A stretch of 13,517 nt of DNA from an uncultured Parvibacter sp. (lineage in GTDB: Bacteria > Actinomycetota > Coriobacteriia > Coriobacteriales > Eggerthellaceae): positions 1 to 13,517 of the forward strand of contig CAJUNI010000061.1 of assembly GCA_910587945.1 (NCBI GenBank), in the 5' to 3' direction. Positions 7,845 through 13,517 of the stretch are shown here, one piece after another. Each line of letters begins with the position of its first letter. Positions within the stretch are counted from its first letter, which is position 1. The position numbers and the translations under genes were made by a program. Below the pieces are notes generated by a model that made no database searches, was not told the origin of the DNA, and was given only the letters and a program-made list of their open reading frames with translations.

Positions 7845-8819
7845 ATGGATGGTTTGTTCGGGAACTATAAGCTTATATTGGCCCCCATGGCGGGAGTTTC
7901 GGATATCGCCTTGCGTAGTCTTTGTCTTGAGCAGGGTGCTGATCTTGCCTTTACGGAAATGGTTTCCGCCAAGGGCTTATCCTTCGCCAACGAAAAGACG
8001 CGTCATCTGCTGGATCTTGCACCGAACGAATCTCACGTAGGAGTGCAGATCTTTGGCCACGAGCCTAAGGTTATGGCCCAAGAAGCAGCGTGGATTGAGA
8101 ACACCCTTGGCGACCATCTTGCCTACTTAGATATAAATATGGGCTGTCCAGCACGCAAGATTGTGAGCAAAGGGGACGGCAGCGCACTCATGAAGCATCC
8201 TGCTCTTGCAGCCCAGATTGTCTCTGCGGTTAAAGAAGCGGTCCAGTGTCCCGTTACCGTAAAATTCCGGCGGGGCTGGGGGCTAGAGGAGGAGACAGCC
8301 CCCGCCTTTGCCCAGGTGTTGGAGTCGGCGGGTGCTGATGCCCTCACGGTCCATGGCCGCTTCAGCCTGCAGCTCTATCAGGGCGTTGCAGATTGGGGCT
8401 GTATTCGACGCGTGAAAGAAGTCGTTTCTATTCCTGTGGTTGGTAATGGAGACATCTGCTCTGCCCAAGATGCCCTCCGTATGGCTGAAGAAACCTCCTG
8501 CGATGGACTCATGATTGCCCGCGCAGCCCAAGGTAATCCCTGGATTTTTGCGGAGGTACAAGCTGCTCTCGAAGACAAAACGCCACCGACGCCACCCACT
8601 ATCGCAGAGCGACTGGCTATGGCTCGTCGCCATGGCAGGCTCTTAGCTGAGCGTGAGGGAAAAAATATTGTGCGTATGCGCAAGCACGCCATGAGCTATG
8701 TAGCAGGCTTACCCGGAGCCGCTCAGGCCCGAGGACGGTTCAATTACTGCTCTACCCCTGAAGACTTTGAAGCGGTCTATGACGCCCTGGAAGCCGAAGC
8801 CGCTCGTCATGAATACTAA
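7845..8819 (+). CDS. dusB: tRNA-dihydrouridine synthase (DusB family)
   Basis: This FMN enzyme reduces specific uridines in the tRNA D-loop to dihydrouridine using NADPH. The 324-residue protein starts with the family motif LILAPMAGVSD (10-20). It contains DINMGCPARKIV (96-107) with the catalytic cysteine at 101, VKFRRGW (139-145), LTVHGR (167-172), GNGDI (200-204) and MIARAAQGNPWIF (223-235), where the more common form is IGRGALGNPW. The start is fixed by an in-frame stop at 7803-7805 and no other start before 7845. GAGG (7830-7833) or AGG (7836-7838) may serve as ribosome site. It lies 151 nt after lepA; that gap shows no clear promoter or terminator. Dus subfamily assignment (DusB rather than another bacterial Dus) rests on overall resemblance and is less certain than the family. 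Confidence 0.92.
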   Translation: MDGLFGNYKLILAPMAGVSDIALRSLCLEQGADLAFTEMVSAKGLSFANEKTRHLLDLAPNESHVGVQIFGHEPKVMAQEAAWIENTLGDHLAYLDINMGCPARKIVSKGDGSALMKHPALAAQIVSAVKEAVQCPVTVKFRRGWGLEEETAPAFAQVLESAGADALTVHGRFSLQLYQGVADWGCIRRVKEVVSIPVVGNGDICSAQDALRMAEETSCDGLMIARAAQGNPWIFAEVQAALEDKTPPTPPTIAERLAMARRHGRLLAEREGKNIVRMRKHAMSYVAGLPGAAQARGRFNYCSTPEDFEAVYDALEAEAARHEY

Positions 8820-8820
8820 G

Positions 8821-8874
8821 AGTTCGAAGCCAGGCCCGACACTCGCAGACCTGGCACCACGCGAGGTTCGAACT
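8821..8874 (+). other. Nested inverted-repeat element between dusB and hemW (possible structured RNA)
   Basis: An outer perfect 8-bp repeat AGTTCGAA (8821-8828) / TTCGAACT (8867-8874) encloses an inner 6-bp repeat GCCAGG (8829-8834) / CCTGGC (8850-8855). The inner loop contains CTCGC (8842-8846), which can pair with GCGAG (8861-8865) in the 3' bulge. The whole could fold as a pseudoknot closed by an outer helix. It fills most of the 78-nt gap and ends 23 nt before the hemW ATG. No T tract follows, so it is not a standard terminator. It might be an mRNA-stability or processing element, a translational control structure for hemW, or a protein-binding site. The repeats are seen directly; the fold and role are inference. 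Confidence 0.5.
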
Positions 8875-8897
8875 GATCGTTATACCAAGGAATTGCC

Positions 8898-10010
8898 ATG
8901 ATCCACGACCCCTTTAAAGCCCTCTACATTCATATCCCGTTCTGTGTGCGACGCTGCAACTATTGCGACTTCACTACCCAGGCAATCGCTCAAGACGCAC
9001 CCGCCATCGATAGCTATGTAGAATCGCTGATCACTGCTCTCCGGAGGGCATCAAAGGAAGAAGAACTGGGCGCCATTGAAACGGTATATTTTGGCGGTGG
9101 TACTCCGAGCTATCTCGGCTCTCGGCGGCTCTCAAGTCTTCTGTATGCGCTCTCGGTATCGATGCATCTCACCCCAGAAGTGGAGTGCACCCTCGAGGCC
9201 AATCCTGAAAGCGTAAACGATCGCCTCGTGAAAGATCTTTGGGCCTTGGGGGTGAATCGCATTTCGCTCGGTGTACAGTCCTTCGATAACGAGGTACTCG
9301 AGCTACTGGGTCGAGCCCATAACGCTGACCAGGCACGTCGGGCCATAGCTATCATTCAGGAGCGCTTTAAGAATATCTCCATTGATCTTATGGCGGGCAT
9401 TCCTGGACAAACCATGGAAAGCTTTGAGGCCAGTGTTGCTACCGCAATCGAAGCTCAGGTTACCCATGTGAGCATTTATCCTCTTTCTATTGAGCCCGAC
9501 ACCCCCTTTGCCCGAGCCGTGAGTGCCCACGAAATGGCTGATATTGATGAAGACATTCAAGCATCCATGATGGAGCGCGCCGCAACACTGCTTGAGGACG
9601 CAGGGTTCCATCGCTACGAAGTGGCAAGTTATGCAAAGCCTGGATTCGAATGTCGCCACAACAAGGCCTACTGGTCTGGTGTTCCTTACCTCGGTATAGG
9701 GACCGCTGCGGCTACTATGATGCAAAACAGTGAACGCCGTTTACGCTTAACCAATGGGGTGGTGACCGACGATCTTAACCCAGCACAAATGCTTGCAGAG
9801 GATTTAATGCTTGCCATGCGCATGACCGAGGGCCTGAGCCAAGAGCGTGCTATCCAAGCAGCAGAGTTATTACCAGAAACTCCTGATGTGTTCAAAGAAC
9901 TACTCGCTTTGGGCCTTGTAACGGAGCAGGAAGGTCGCTTGAAACCTACCGAACTCGGTTGGCTCTATGGTAATGAACTCTATGGGCGCCTTCTGGATTT
10001 AGCACCCTAA
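8898..10010 (+). CDS. hemW: Radical SAM heme chaperone HemW
   Basis: HemW is a radical-SAM protein related to HemN that binds heme and delivers it to target proteins; it is often misannotated as coproporphyrinogen oxidase. The 370-residue protein opens with YIHIPFCVRRCNYCDF (10-25), the CX3CX2C iron-sulfur motif with cysteines at 16, 20 and 23. It continues with FGGGTPS (65-71), LGVQSFD (124-130), IDLMAGIPGQT (162-172) and the HemW-type HNKAYW (254-259) followed by YLGIGTAA. The N-terminus lacks the extra residues and fourth nearby cysteine typical of true HemN, which favours HemW. AAGGAA 5 nt upstream supports the ATG. Its place before hrcA matches the Firmicutes lepA-hemW-hrcA order. The stop is followed by a weak bulged hairpin (10010-10029) without a T tract. 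Confidence 0.93.
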   Translation: MIHDPFKALYIHIPFCVRRCNYCDFTTQAIAQDAPAIDSYVESLITALRRASKEEELGAIETVYFGGGTPSYLGSRRLSSLLYALSVSMHLTPEVECTLEANPESVNDRLVKDLWALGVNRISLGVQSFDNEVLELLGRAHNADQARRAIAIIQERFKNISIDLMAGIPGQTMESFEASVATAIEAQVTHVSIYPLSIEPDTPFARAVSAHEMADIDEDIQASMMERAATLLEDAGFHRYEVASYAKPGFECRHNKAYWSGVPYLGIGTAAATMMQNSERRLRLTNGVVTDDLNPAQMLAEDLMLAMRMTEGLSQERAIQAAELLPETPDVFKELLALGLVTEQEGRLKPTELGWLYGNELYGRLLDLAP

Positions 10011-10040
10011 ACGCCAAGGAGTGGCCGTTAACCCGTAGAA

Positions 10041-10067
10041 TTAGCACTCTTAGGTCATGGCTGCTAG
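10041..10067 (+). promoter_or_regulatory. CIRCE-like operator for HrcA (degenerate right arm)
   Basis: The consensus CIRCE is TTAGCACTC-N9-GAGTGCTAA. Here the left arm TTAGCACTC (10041-10049) is perfect, the 9-nt spacer is exact (10050-10058), and the right arm GGCTGCTAG (10059-10067) matches 6 of 9 positions. It lies 43-69 nt before the hrcA start and overlaps the promoter, as in known autoregulated hrcA operons. HrcA probably binds here to repress hrcA (and perhaps dnaJ). The weak right arm may lower affinity. Confidence 0.8.
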
Positions 10068-10070
10068 AAT
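10041..10070 (+). promoter_or_regulatory. Predicted sigma-A promoter of hrcA
   Basis: A -35-like TTAGCA (10041-10046) and a -10 TAGAAT (10065-10070) are separated by 18 nt. The -10 box is preceded by TGC, making an extended -10 element. Both boxes are embedded in the CIRCE-like repeat, so repressor binding would block polymerase directly. Transcription would begin near 10077, about 33 nt before the start codon. Confidence 0.65.
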
Positions 10071-10096
10071 ACCTTTCGTTCAGTCGATGGAAAGGG

Positions 10097-10104
10097 AAGG
10101 GGGG
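10097..10104 (+). promoter_or_regulatory. Ribosome binding site setting the TTG start of hrcA
   Basis: AAGGGGGG lies 5 nt before TTG at 10110. The frame upstream of this TTG holds no ATG or GTG before the promoter, and the ATG at 10087 is in another frame. The site therefore decides the TTG start. Confidence 0.65.
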
Positions 10105-10109
10105 CTTCG

Positions 10110-11117
10110 TTGTTATCAGATAGGCGTCGCAGAATTCTTCGTGCCCTCGTAGAAGAATACGTAGCCTGTGCTCTTCCTGTTGGATCTCGTACCTTAACGG
10201 AACGCTATGCGTTAGGAGTCAGTCCAGCGACAGTTCGCAGTGACCTTTCTGCGCTTGAAGAGGCCGGCTATATCAGCCAACCCCATACCTCCGCTGGCCG
10301 CATTCCTACTGATGCCGGCTATCGAGCGTTTGTGGATGATTTGCTCGCCGACAACCAAACCGCGGATTCTGCCCTCGATAGTGATGCGCTTTCTGAACTA
10401 AAGGCCTGCGCCGCTGAATTGGACGAGCTTGCGATGCGCACCTCAAGTGCCCTTTCGCGCATGACCGATTGCCTGTCCGTGGTGCTTGCTCCCACACTGC
10501 TTTCCAGCCGTCTTCGCCAGATCTCCTTGGTTTCACTTTCAGACCATACCGCCCTGATTGTGCTGGTATCCGAAGACGGCCAAGTAGCTAATCGCCCGGT
10601 GACCCTTCCTCGTGAAACCTCTGCAGTGCAATTGGCTGCATTGCAACAGAAACTCAACGAGCTCTTCAATGGGTTGAGCTGCGCCGATATCCCTCACAAG
10701 ACGCCCTTCGTAGAAGCAGATTCCACCGATGAGCTTCTGCGATTCTTCATTGAAGAGATTCTCATTTGCGCTAAAGAGAATGCCCCCATTCATCCGCAAA
10801 AAGACGGCATTAATGCGCTCCTTCGCAAGCCTGAATTTTCAACAGCCGATTCCCTCTTAGGGGTCATGACACTGCTCGAAGATGACGCTGTCCTCTTCCG
10901 TGTGTTAGATCCTGATCTTTGCCAAGCCAACGAGTGTATGGTGCGCATCGGGCACGAGAACCCCCTTGATGAGCTCTCGCGCGTCTCGGTAGTGGCTGGT
11001 TGTTACGGTCAAGGGGAAGGGGCAGGAATTGTAGCCGTCATTGGGCCCACGCGGATGGATTACCGGCGTGTTATGGGAGCGGTCGCAGCAGCGCGCGCCA
11101 TCCTCAACGATAGCTAA
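10110..11117 (+). CDS. hrcA: Heat-inducible transcription repressor HrcA
   Basis: HrcA represses chaperone genes by binding CIRCE; its folding depends on GroEL, so it is titrated during heat stress. The 335-residue protein has the family length. The N-terminal winged helix spans about 1-75, with MLSDRRRRILRALVEEYV at the start. The family signature SRTLTERYALGVSPATVRSDL (26-46) leads into LEEAGYISQPHTSAGRIPT (49-67) and YRAFVDDLL (71-79). The remainder is the GAF-like and dimerisation region, ending with GPTRMDYRRVMGAVAAARAIL, the typical C-terminal motif. Translation begins at TTG. The CIRCE-like site upstream implies autoregulation. Firmicutes normally have grpE and dnaK next; here dnaJ follows directly after 65 nt. 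Identification is firm. Confidence 0.96.
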   Translation: MLSDRRRRILRALVEEYVACALPVGSRTLTERYALGVSPATVRSDLSALEEAGYISQPHTSAGRIPTDAGYRAFVDDLLADNQTADSALDSDALSELKACAAELDELAMRTSSALSRMTDCLSVVLAPTLLSSRLRQISLVSLSDHTALIVLVSEDGQVANRPVTLPRETSAVQLAALQQKLNELFNGLSCADIPHKTPFVEADSTDELLRFFIEEILICAKENAPIHPQKDGINALLRKPEFSTADSLLGVMTLLEDDAVLFRVLDPDLCQANECMVRIGHENPLDELSRVSVVAGCYGQGEGAGIVAVIGPTRMDYRRVMGAVAAARAILNDS

Positions 11118-11182
11118 TACCCTTCATTATTAACGTAGCTTTCCCTGTTTGTTTTACCCGCTAGAAAGGTCGATAGAGTTCT

Positions 11183-12325
11183 ATGGCTTCAAAAGATTTA
11201 TACGAAATTCTCGGCGTTGAGCGAAATGCCTCGGAAGCAGAAATTAAAAAAGCATTTCGCCATAAAGCCCGCGAACTTCATCCGGACGTTAATAAAGAGC
11301 CGGATGCTGAGGATAAATTCAAAGAACTCAATGAGGCCTATGACGTACTATCCGACCCACAAAAACGGGCTCAGTATGATCGTTTTGGCACCATTCCTGG
11401 AGCAGCTGCAGGCGGCGGTAACCCCTTTGGAGGCGGCGGTTATGTAGACTTCGAAGACCTCTTCGGTGGTGGCTTTGGTGGTATGGGGGATATCTTCTCT
11501 ACCTTCTTTGGTGGTGGCGGAGCCAATCGTCCGGCACGCAAAAATGGCCGCGACATGGGCATCGGTCTTCGCATCACGCTACGTGAAGCAGCCTCCGGTG
11601 TGAAAAAGGAGATCGTCTATGATCGCCTCGCCCCCTGTCCTGACTGCGATGGAACTGGCTTAGGCGAAGATGGCGAAGTTATTACCTGTCCTGAATGCAA
11701 TGGCTCCGGCCGGGTTGTGACGGTCCAGCATACCTTCCTCGGAGACATGCAGTCTGCCACCACCTGCCCCGAGTGCAAGGGGGTAGGTACCACCATTAAG
11801 AACCCCTGTCCCGAGTGTGAAGGCCAAGGCCGCGTACCGGACCGCCAGCGGGTGACTGTCGACATTCCTGCCGGCATTCGCGACGGCCAACAACTTCGGG
11901 TGGCCGAATTTGGCGAAGCCGGCATTCAGGGTGCGCCTGCAGGCGACCTCATTGTCACCTGTCGCATTTTGGAGGATGAGTATTTCGAGCGCGATGGCGA
12001 TGATCTCCATGTGCGCGCCAGCATCCCTATGGTTCAAGCTGCCTTGGGCGCGGAAATTCAAATTGATGGCATTCTTGAGGACGAAAAAGTCGATATCCGC
12101 ATTCCCGAAGGAAGCCAACCTGGAACCGTTATAAAAGCCAAGGGTTTCGGCATGCCGCGGTTGCGGGCCAATGGGCGAGGTGACCTCTACGCTCATCTGG
12201 ATGTGGAGATCCCCAAGAAGCTTTCAAAGAAGCAGCGTGAATTGCTCGAGAGCCTTGCGGAAGAAATGGGAGAGGAATTCTCCGAGAATAGAAGCCCCCT
12301 TCAAAAACTTAGAGACCTGTTCTAA
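11183..12325 (+). CDS. dnaJ: Chaperone protein DnaJ (type I Hsp40)
   Basis: DnaJ delivers unfolded substrates to DnaK and stimulates its ATPase. The 380-residue protein has all type I parts. The J domain (about 5-69) carries HPD at 33-35. A Gly/Phe-rich linker (about 73-113) follows. Four CXXCXGXG zinc repeats lie at 152-159, 169-176, 195-202 and 209-216. The C-terminal substrate-binding domains (about 220-345) and dimerisation end follow. The best Shine-Dalgarno, AAAGG (11165-11169), is 13 nt before ATG, longer than usual. The 65-nt gap after hrcA has a TAGAAA box (11162-11167) but no good -35, so cotranscription with hrcA is likelier. No dnaK or grpE is in the window, so the partner chaperone must be encoded elsewhere. 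The stop overlaps the rsmE start by 1 nt (TAATG). Confidence 0.97.
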   Translation: MASKDLYEILGVERNASEAEIKKAFRHKARELHPDVNKEPDAEDKFKELNEAYDVLSDPQKRAQYDRFGTIPGAAAGGGNPFGGGGYVDFEDLFGGGFGGMGDIFSTFFGGGGANRPARKNGRDMGIGLRITLREAASGVKKEIVYDRLAPCPDCDGTGLGEDGEVITCPECNGSGRVVTVQHTFLGDMQSATTCPECKGVGTTIKNPCPECEGQGRVPDRQRVTVDIPAGIRDGQQLRVAEFGEAGIQGAPAGDLIVTCRILEDEYFERDGDDLHVRASIPMVQAALGAEIQIDGILEDEKVDIRIPEGSQPGTVIKAKGFGMPRLRANGRGDLYAHLDVEIPKKLSKKQRELLESLAEEMGEEFSENRSPLQKLRDLF

Positions 12326-13113
12326 TGGCACTCCATCAATTCTTTTTGGACACCCAAGTTCTAGCTCAAGAGACGGAAGCGGTTTTCGCCCTCGATCTTA
12401 GTGCCGAAGACGCCCACCACGCCAAAGTGCTCCGGCTTTCACCGGGTGAACATATTGCGGTGGTTGACGGATCCCAAGACTATTTTGAGTGCGAAATTGT
12501 AGCCCTCCAGCCTGAGCTTTTGGTGAAAATCTGCGGCCATGACACCAGGCCTTCATCACTGGTTAAACTGACGCTGGTGCAGGGCCTTGCCAAGGGTGAC
12601 AAAATGGAGACCGTCGTACGTCAAGGGACTGAACTCGGCGTTCATCGTTTCATTCCCTTTGCTGCCCAGCGTTCCGTGCTTCGCCTTGATGCACGAAAGG
12701 CGCCGGATCGGATTCGGCGCTGGCAAGCCGTAGCCAAAAGCGCTGCCATGCAATCCGGATGTCATGAGATTCCCGAAGTTACCCTCCCACATTCGCTTTC
12801 CGCCCTTGAAACAGAGCTTTCGAGCTTTGACAGGGTAGTAGTGTTTTGGGAAGAAGCCCAAGCTGAGGACACTATCAAGCGGGCTCTTACACCCCTAAAA
12901 GGAATGCTAGATCAAGGTGAGCCGTGCTCTGTGGCCGTAATCGTGGGTCCTGAAGGTGGTTTAAGCAACGAAGAAGTCACGCGACTATTGAATATTGGAC
13001 CCCAATGCACTCAAGCCAGCCTTGGTTCTAATATTTTGCGTACTGAAACCGCAGGAGTTATTGCACCCAGCTTAGTCTTATATGAATTGGGTGAATTAGG
13101 GGGCACACTGTGA
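12325..13113 (+). CDS. rsmE: 16S rRNA m3U1498 methyltransferase RsmE
   Basis: RsmE methylates N3 of U1498 in 16S rRNA on the 30S subunit using S-adenosylmethionine; it is a SPOUT enzyme with a trefoil knot. The 262-residue protein is slightly long for the family. An N-terminal PUA-like part has DAHHAKVLRLSPGEHI (29-44). The SPOUT domain shows LAKGDKMETVVRQGTELGV (88-106), then IVGPEGGLSNEEV (206-218) and LGSNILRTETA (233-243), the cofactor-binding knot. Two positions differ from the forms I expect: Cys at 146 where EQSGR-like motifs have Arg, and Asn at 236 where LGxRILR is usual. Start and stop overlap dnaJ (TAATG) and mtaB (GTGA), so the three are probably translated in a coupled way. The dnaJ-rsmE-mtaB order is as in Bacillus but without prmA. 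Confidence 0.93.
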   Translation: MALHQFFLDTQVLAQETEAVFALDLSAEDAHHAKVLRLSPGEHIAVVDGSQDYFECEIVALQPELLVKICGHDTRPSSLVKLTLVQGLAKGDKMETVVRQGTELGVHRFIPFAAQRSVLRLDARKAPDRIRRWQAVAKSAAMQSGCHEIPEVTLPHSLSALETELSSFDRVVVFWEEAQAEDTIKRALTPLKGMLDQGEPCSVAVIVGPEGGLSNEEVTRLLNIGPQCTQASLGSNILRTETAGVIAPSLVLYELGELGGTL

Positions 13114-13517
13114 CGCGTCATTGCGCCATTATTAATCTAGGATGTAAGGTCAATCGGGTAGAAGCAGATAGTTTCGCCTGGTCGCTCACTCGACAAGGTT
13201 GGGTTATTGACTCAAATCCTCAAGCTGAACTTGCCCTCGTTAACACCTGTCTCGTCACAGCGGAAGCGGAGAAAAAATCTCGCAAGACCATTCGTCGTAC
13301 ACTGCAGGATTATCCGCAGGCTACCGTTGTTATTACTGGCTGTGTAGCCGCTCTTCGCAAAGACGAATTGGAAGCGCTCAGCCCACGCATTCGCGTTATA
13401 GACAAAGCTTCACTGGAGGCTTTAGTTAGTAATCCAGACCAGTTTGCTGCCCTGATCAGCAATGATCTGCAGCTTGAGGACCGCACCCATAAGGACCAAG
13501 CCGAAACTGATTCATCC
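13110..13517 (+). CDS. mtaB: tRNA threonylcarbamoyladenosine methylthiotransferase MtaB, N-terminal part (3' end outside window)
   Basis: MtaB is a radical-SAM enzyme that adds a methylthio group to t6A37 of tRNA, giving ms2t6A. The visible 136 residues cover the N-terminal methylthiotransferase domain. Its three cysteines, which bind the auxiliary iron-sulfur cluster, are at 12 (NLGCKVNRVEAD), 47 (LVNTCLVTAEAEKKSRK) and 78 (VVITGCVA). LGCKVN points to MtaB rather than MiaB. The start is GTG at 13110, overlapping the rsmE stop by 4 nt (GTGA), with AGGGGG about 6 nt upstream. The radical-SAM CX3CX2C motif and TRAM domain would lie beyond the window edge. Placement after dnaJ and rsmE agrees with Bacillus yqeV. 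Confidence 0.9.
   Translation, partial: MTRHCAIINLGCKVNRVEADSFAWSLTRQGWVIDSNPQAELALVNTCLVTAEAEKKSRKTIRRTLQDYPQATVVITGCVAALRKDELEALSPRIRVIDKASLEALVSNPDQFAALISNDLQLEDRTHKDQAETDSS

Noticed and set aside
8857..8892. tRNA-like GGTTCGAACT followed by TATACCA
   Set aside because: The T-loop-like core lacks a pairing T stem, and no acceptor, D or anticodon arms can be drawn upstream. The TTCGAA is explained by the inverted repeat.
10010..10029. Hairpin at the hemW stop as a terminator
   Set aside because: The stem is short (7 bp with a bulge) and no T tract follows, so I did not list it as a terminator.
1..13517. Mobile elements, CRISPR arrays, defence or toxin-antitoxin genes
   Set aside because: No transposase, integrase, regular spaced repeats or small paired genes are visible; all long forward frames are accounted for by core genes.

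Overview
This window is a housekeeping stretch of a bacterial chromosome, with about half its bases G+C by eye. Its gene order is thiI(3' end)-comEA-comEC-holA-rpsT(reverse)-lepA-dusB-hemW-hrcA-dnaJ-rsmE-mtaB(5' end). This is a compacted version of the comE-lepA-hrcA-dnaJ region known from Bacillus-type Firmicutes. The stand-alone hrcA, the absence of sporulation genes (gpr, spoIIP), the long Ala/Lys/Glu tail on ribosomal protein S20 and the moderate G+C content would fit a Coriobacteriia member (for example a Cryptobacterium-like species). That assignment is inference; no rRNA or other decisive marker is present.

Layout. Positions 1-483 hold the end of a tRNA 4-thiouridine synthetase gene, followed by a strong hairpin terminator (about 553-603). 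A competence unit follows: comEA and comEC overlap by 4 nt, and holA lies 14 nt further on. A GC-rich hairpin (4874-4901) then separates holA from the convergent rpsT. A divergent 400-nt gap (5491-5890) separates rpsT from lepA and holds hairpins and weak promoter candidates, but no convincing gene. The forward genes lepA, dusB and hemW follow with gaps of 151 and 78 nt; the 78-nt gap holds a compact inverted-repeat structure. hrcA has its own promoter overlapped by a degenerate CIRCE operator and starts at TTG. dnaJ follows after 65 nt, and rsmE and mtaB follow with 1-nt and 4-nt overlaps, so translation is probably coupled.

How the genes work together. comEA and comEC encode the receptor and channel for DNA uptake. 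holA encodes the clamp-loader delta subunit. rpsT, lepA, rsmE, dusB, mtaB and thiI all act on ribosomes, tRNA or rRNA. hrcA and dnaJ form a heat-shock pair, but grpE and dnaK are missing between them. hemW is the radical-SAM heme chaperone usually linked to lepA and hrcA.

I found no mobile element, CRISPR array, tRNA, rRNA or phage gene. I see no clear undescribed multi-gene system. The most unusual items are the S20 tail of about 90 residues, the nested inverted-repeat (possible pseudoknot) element between dusB and hemW, and the half-degenerate CIRCE site.
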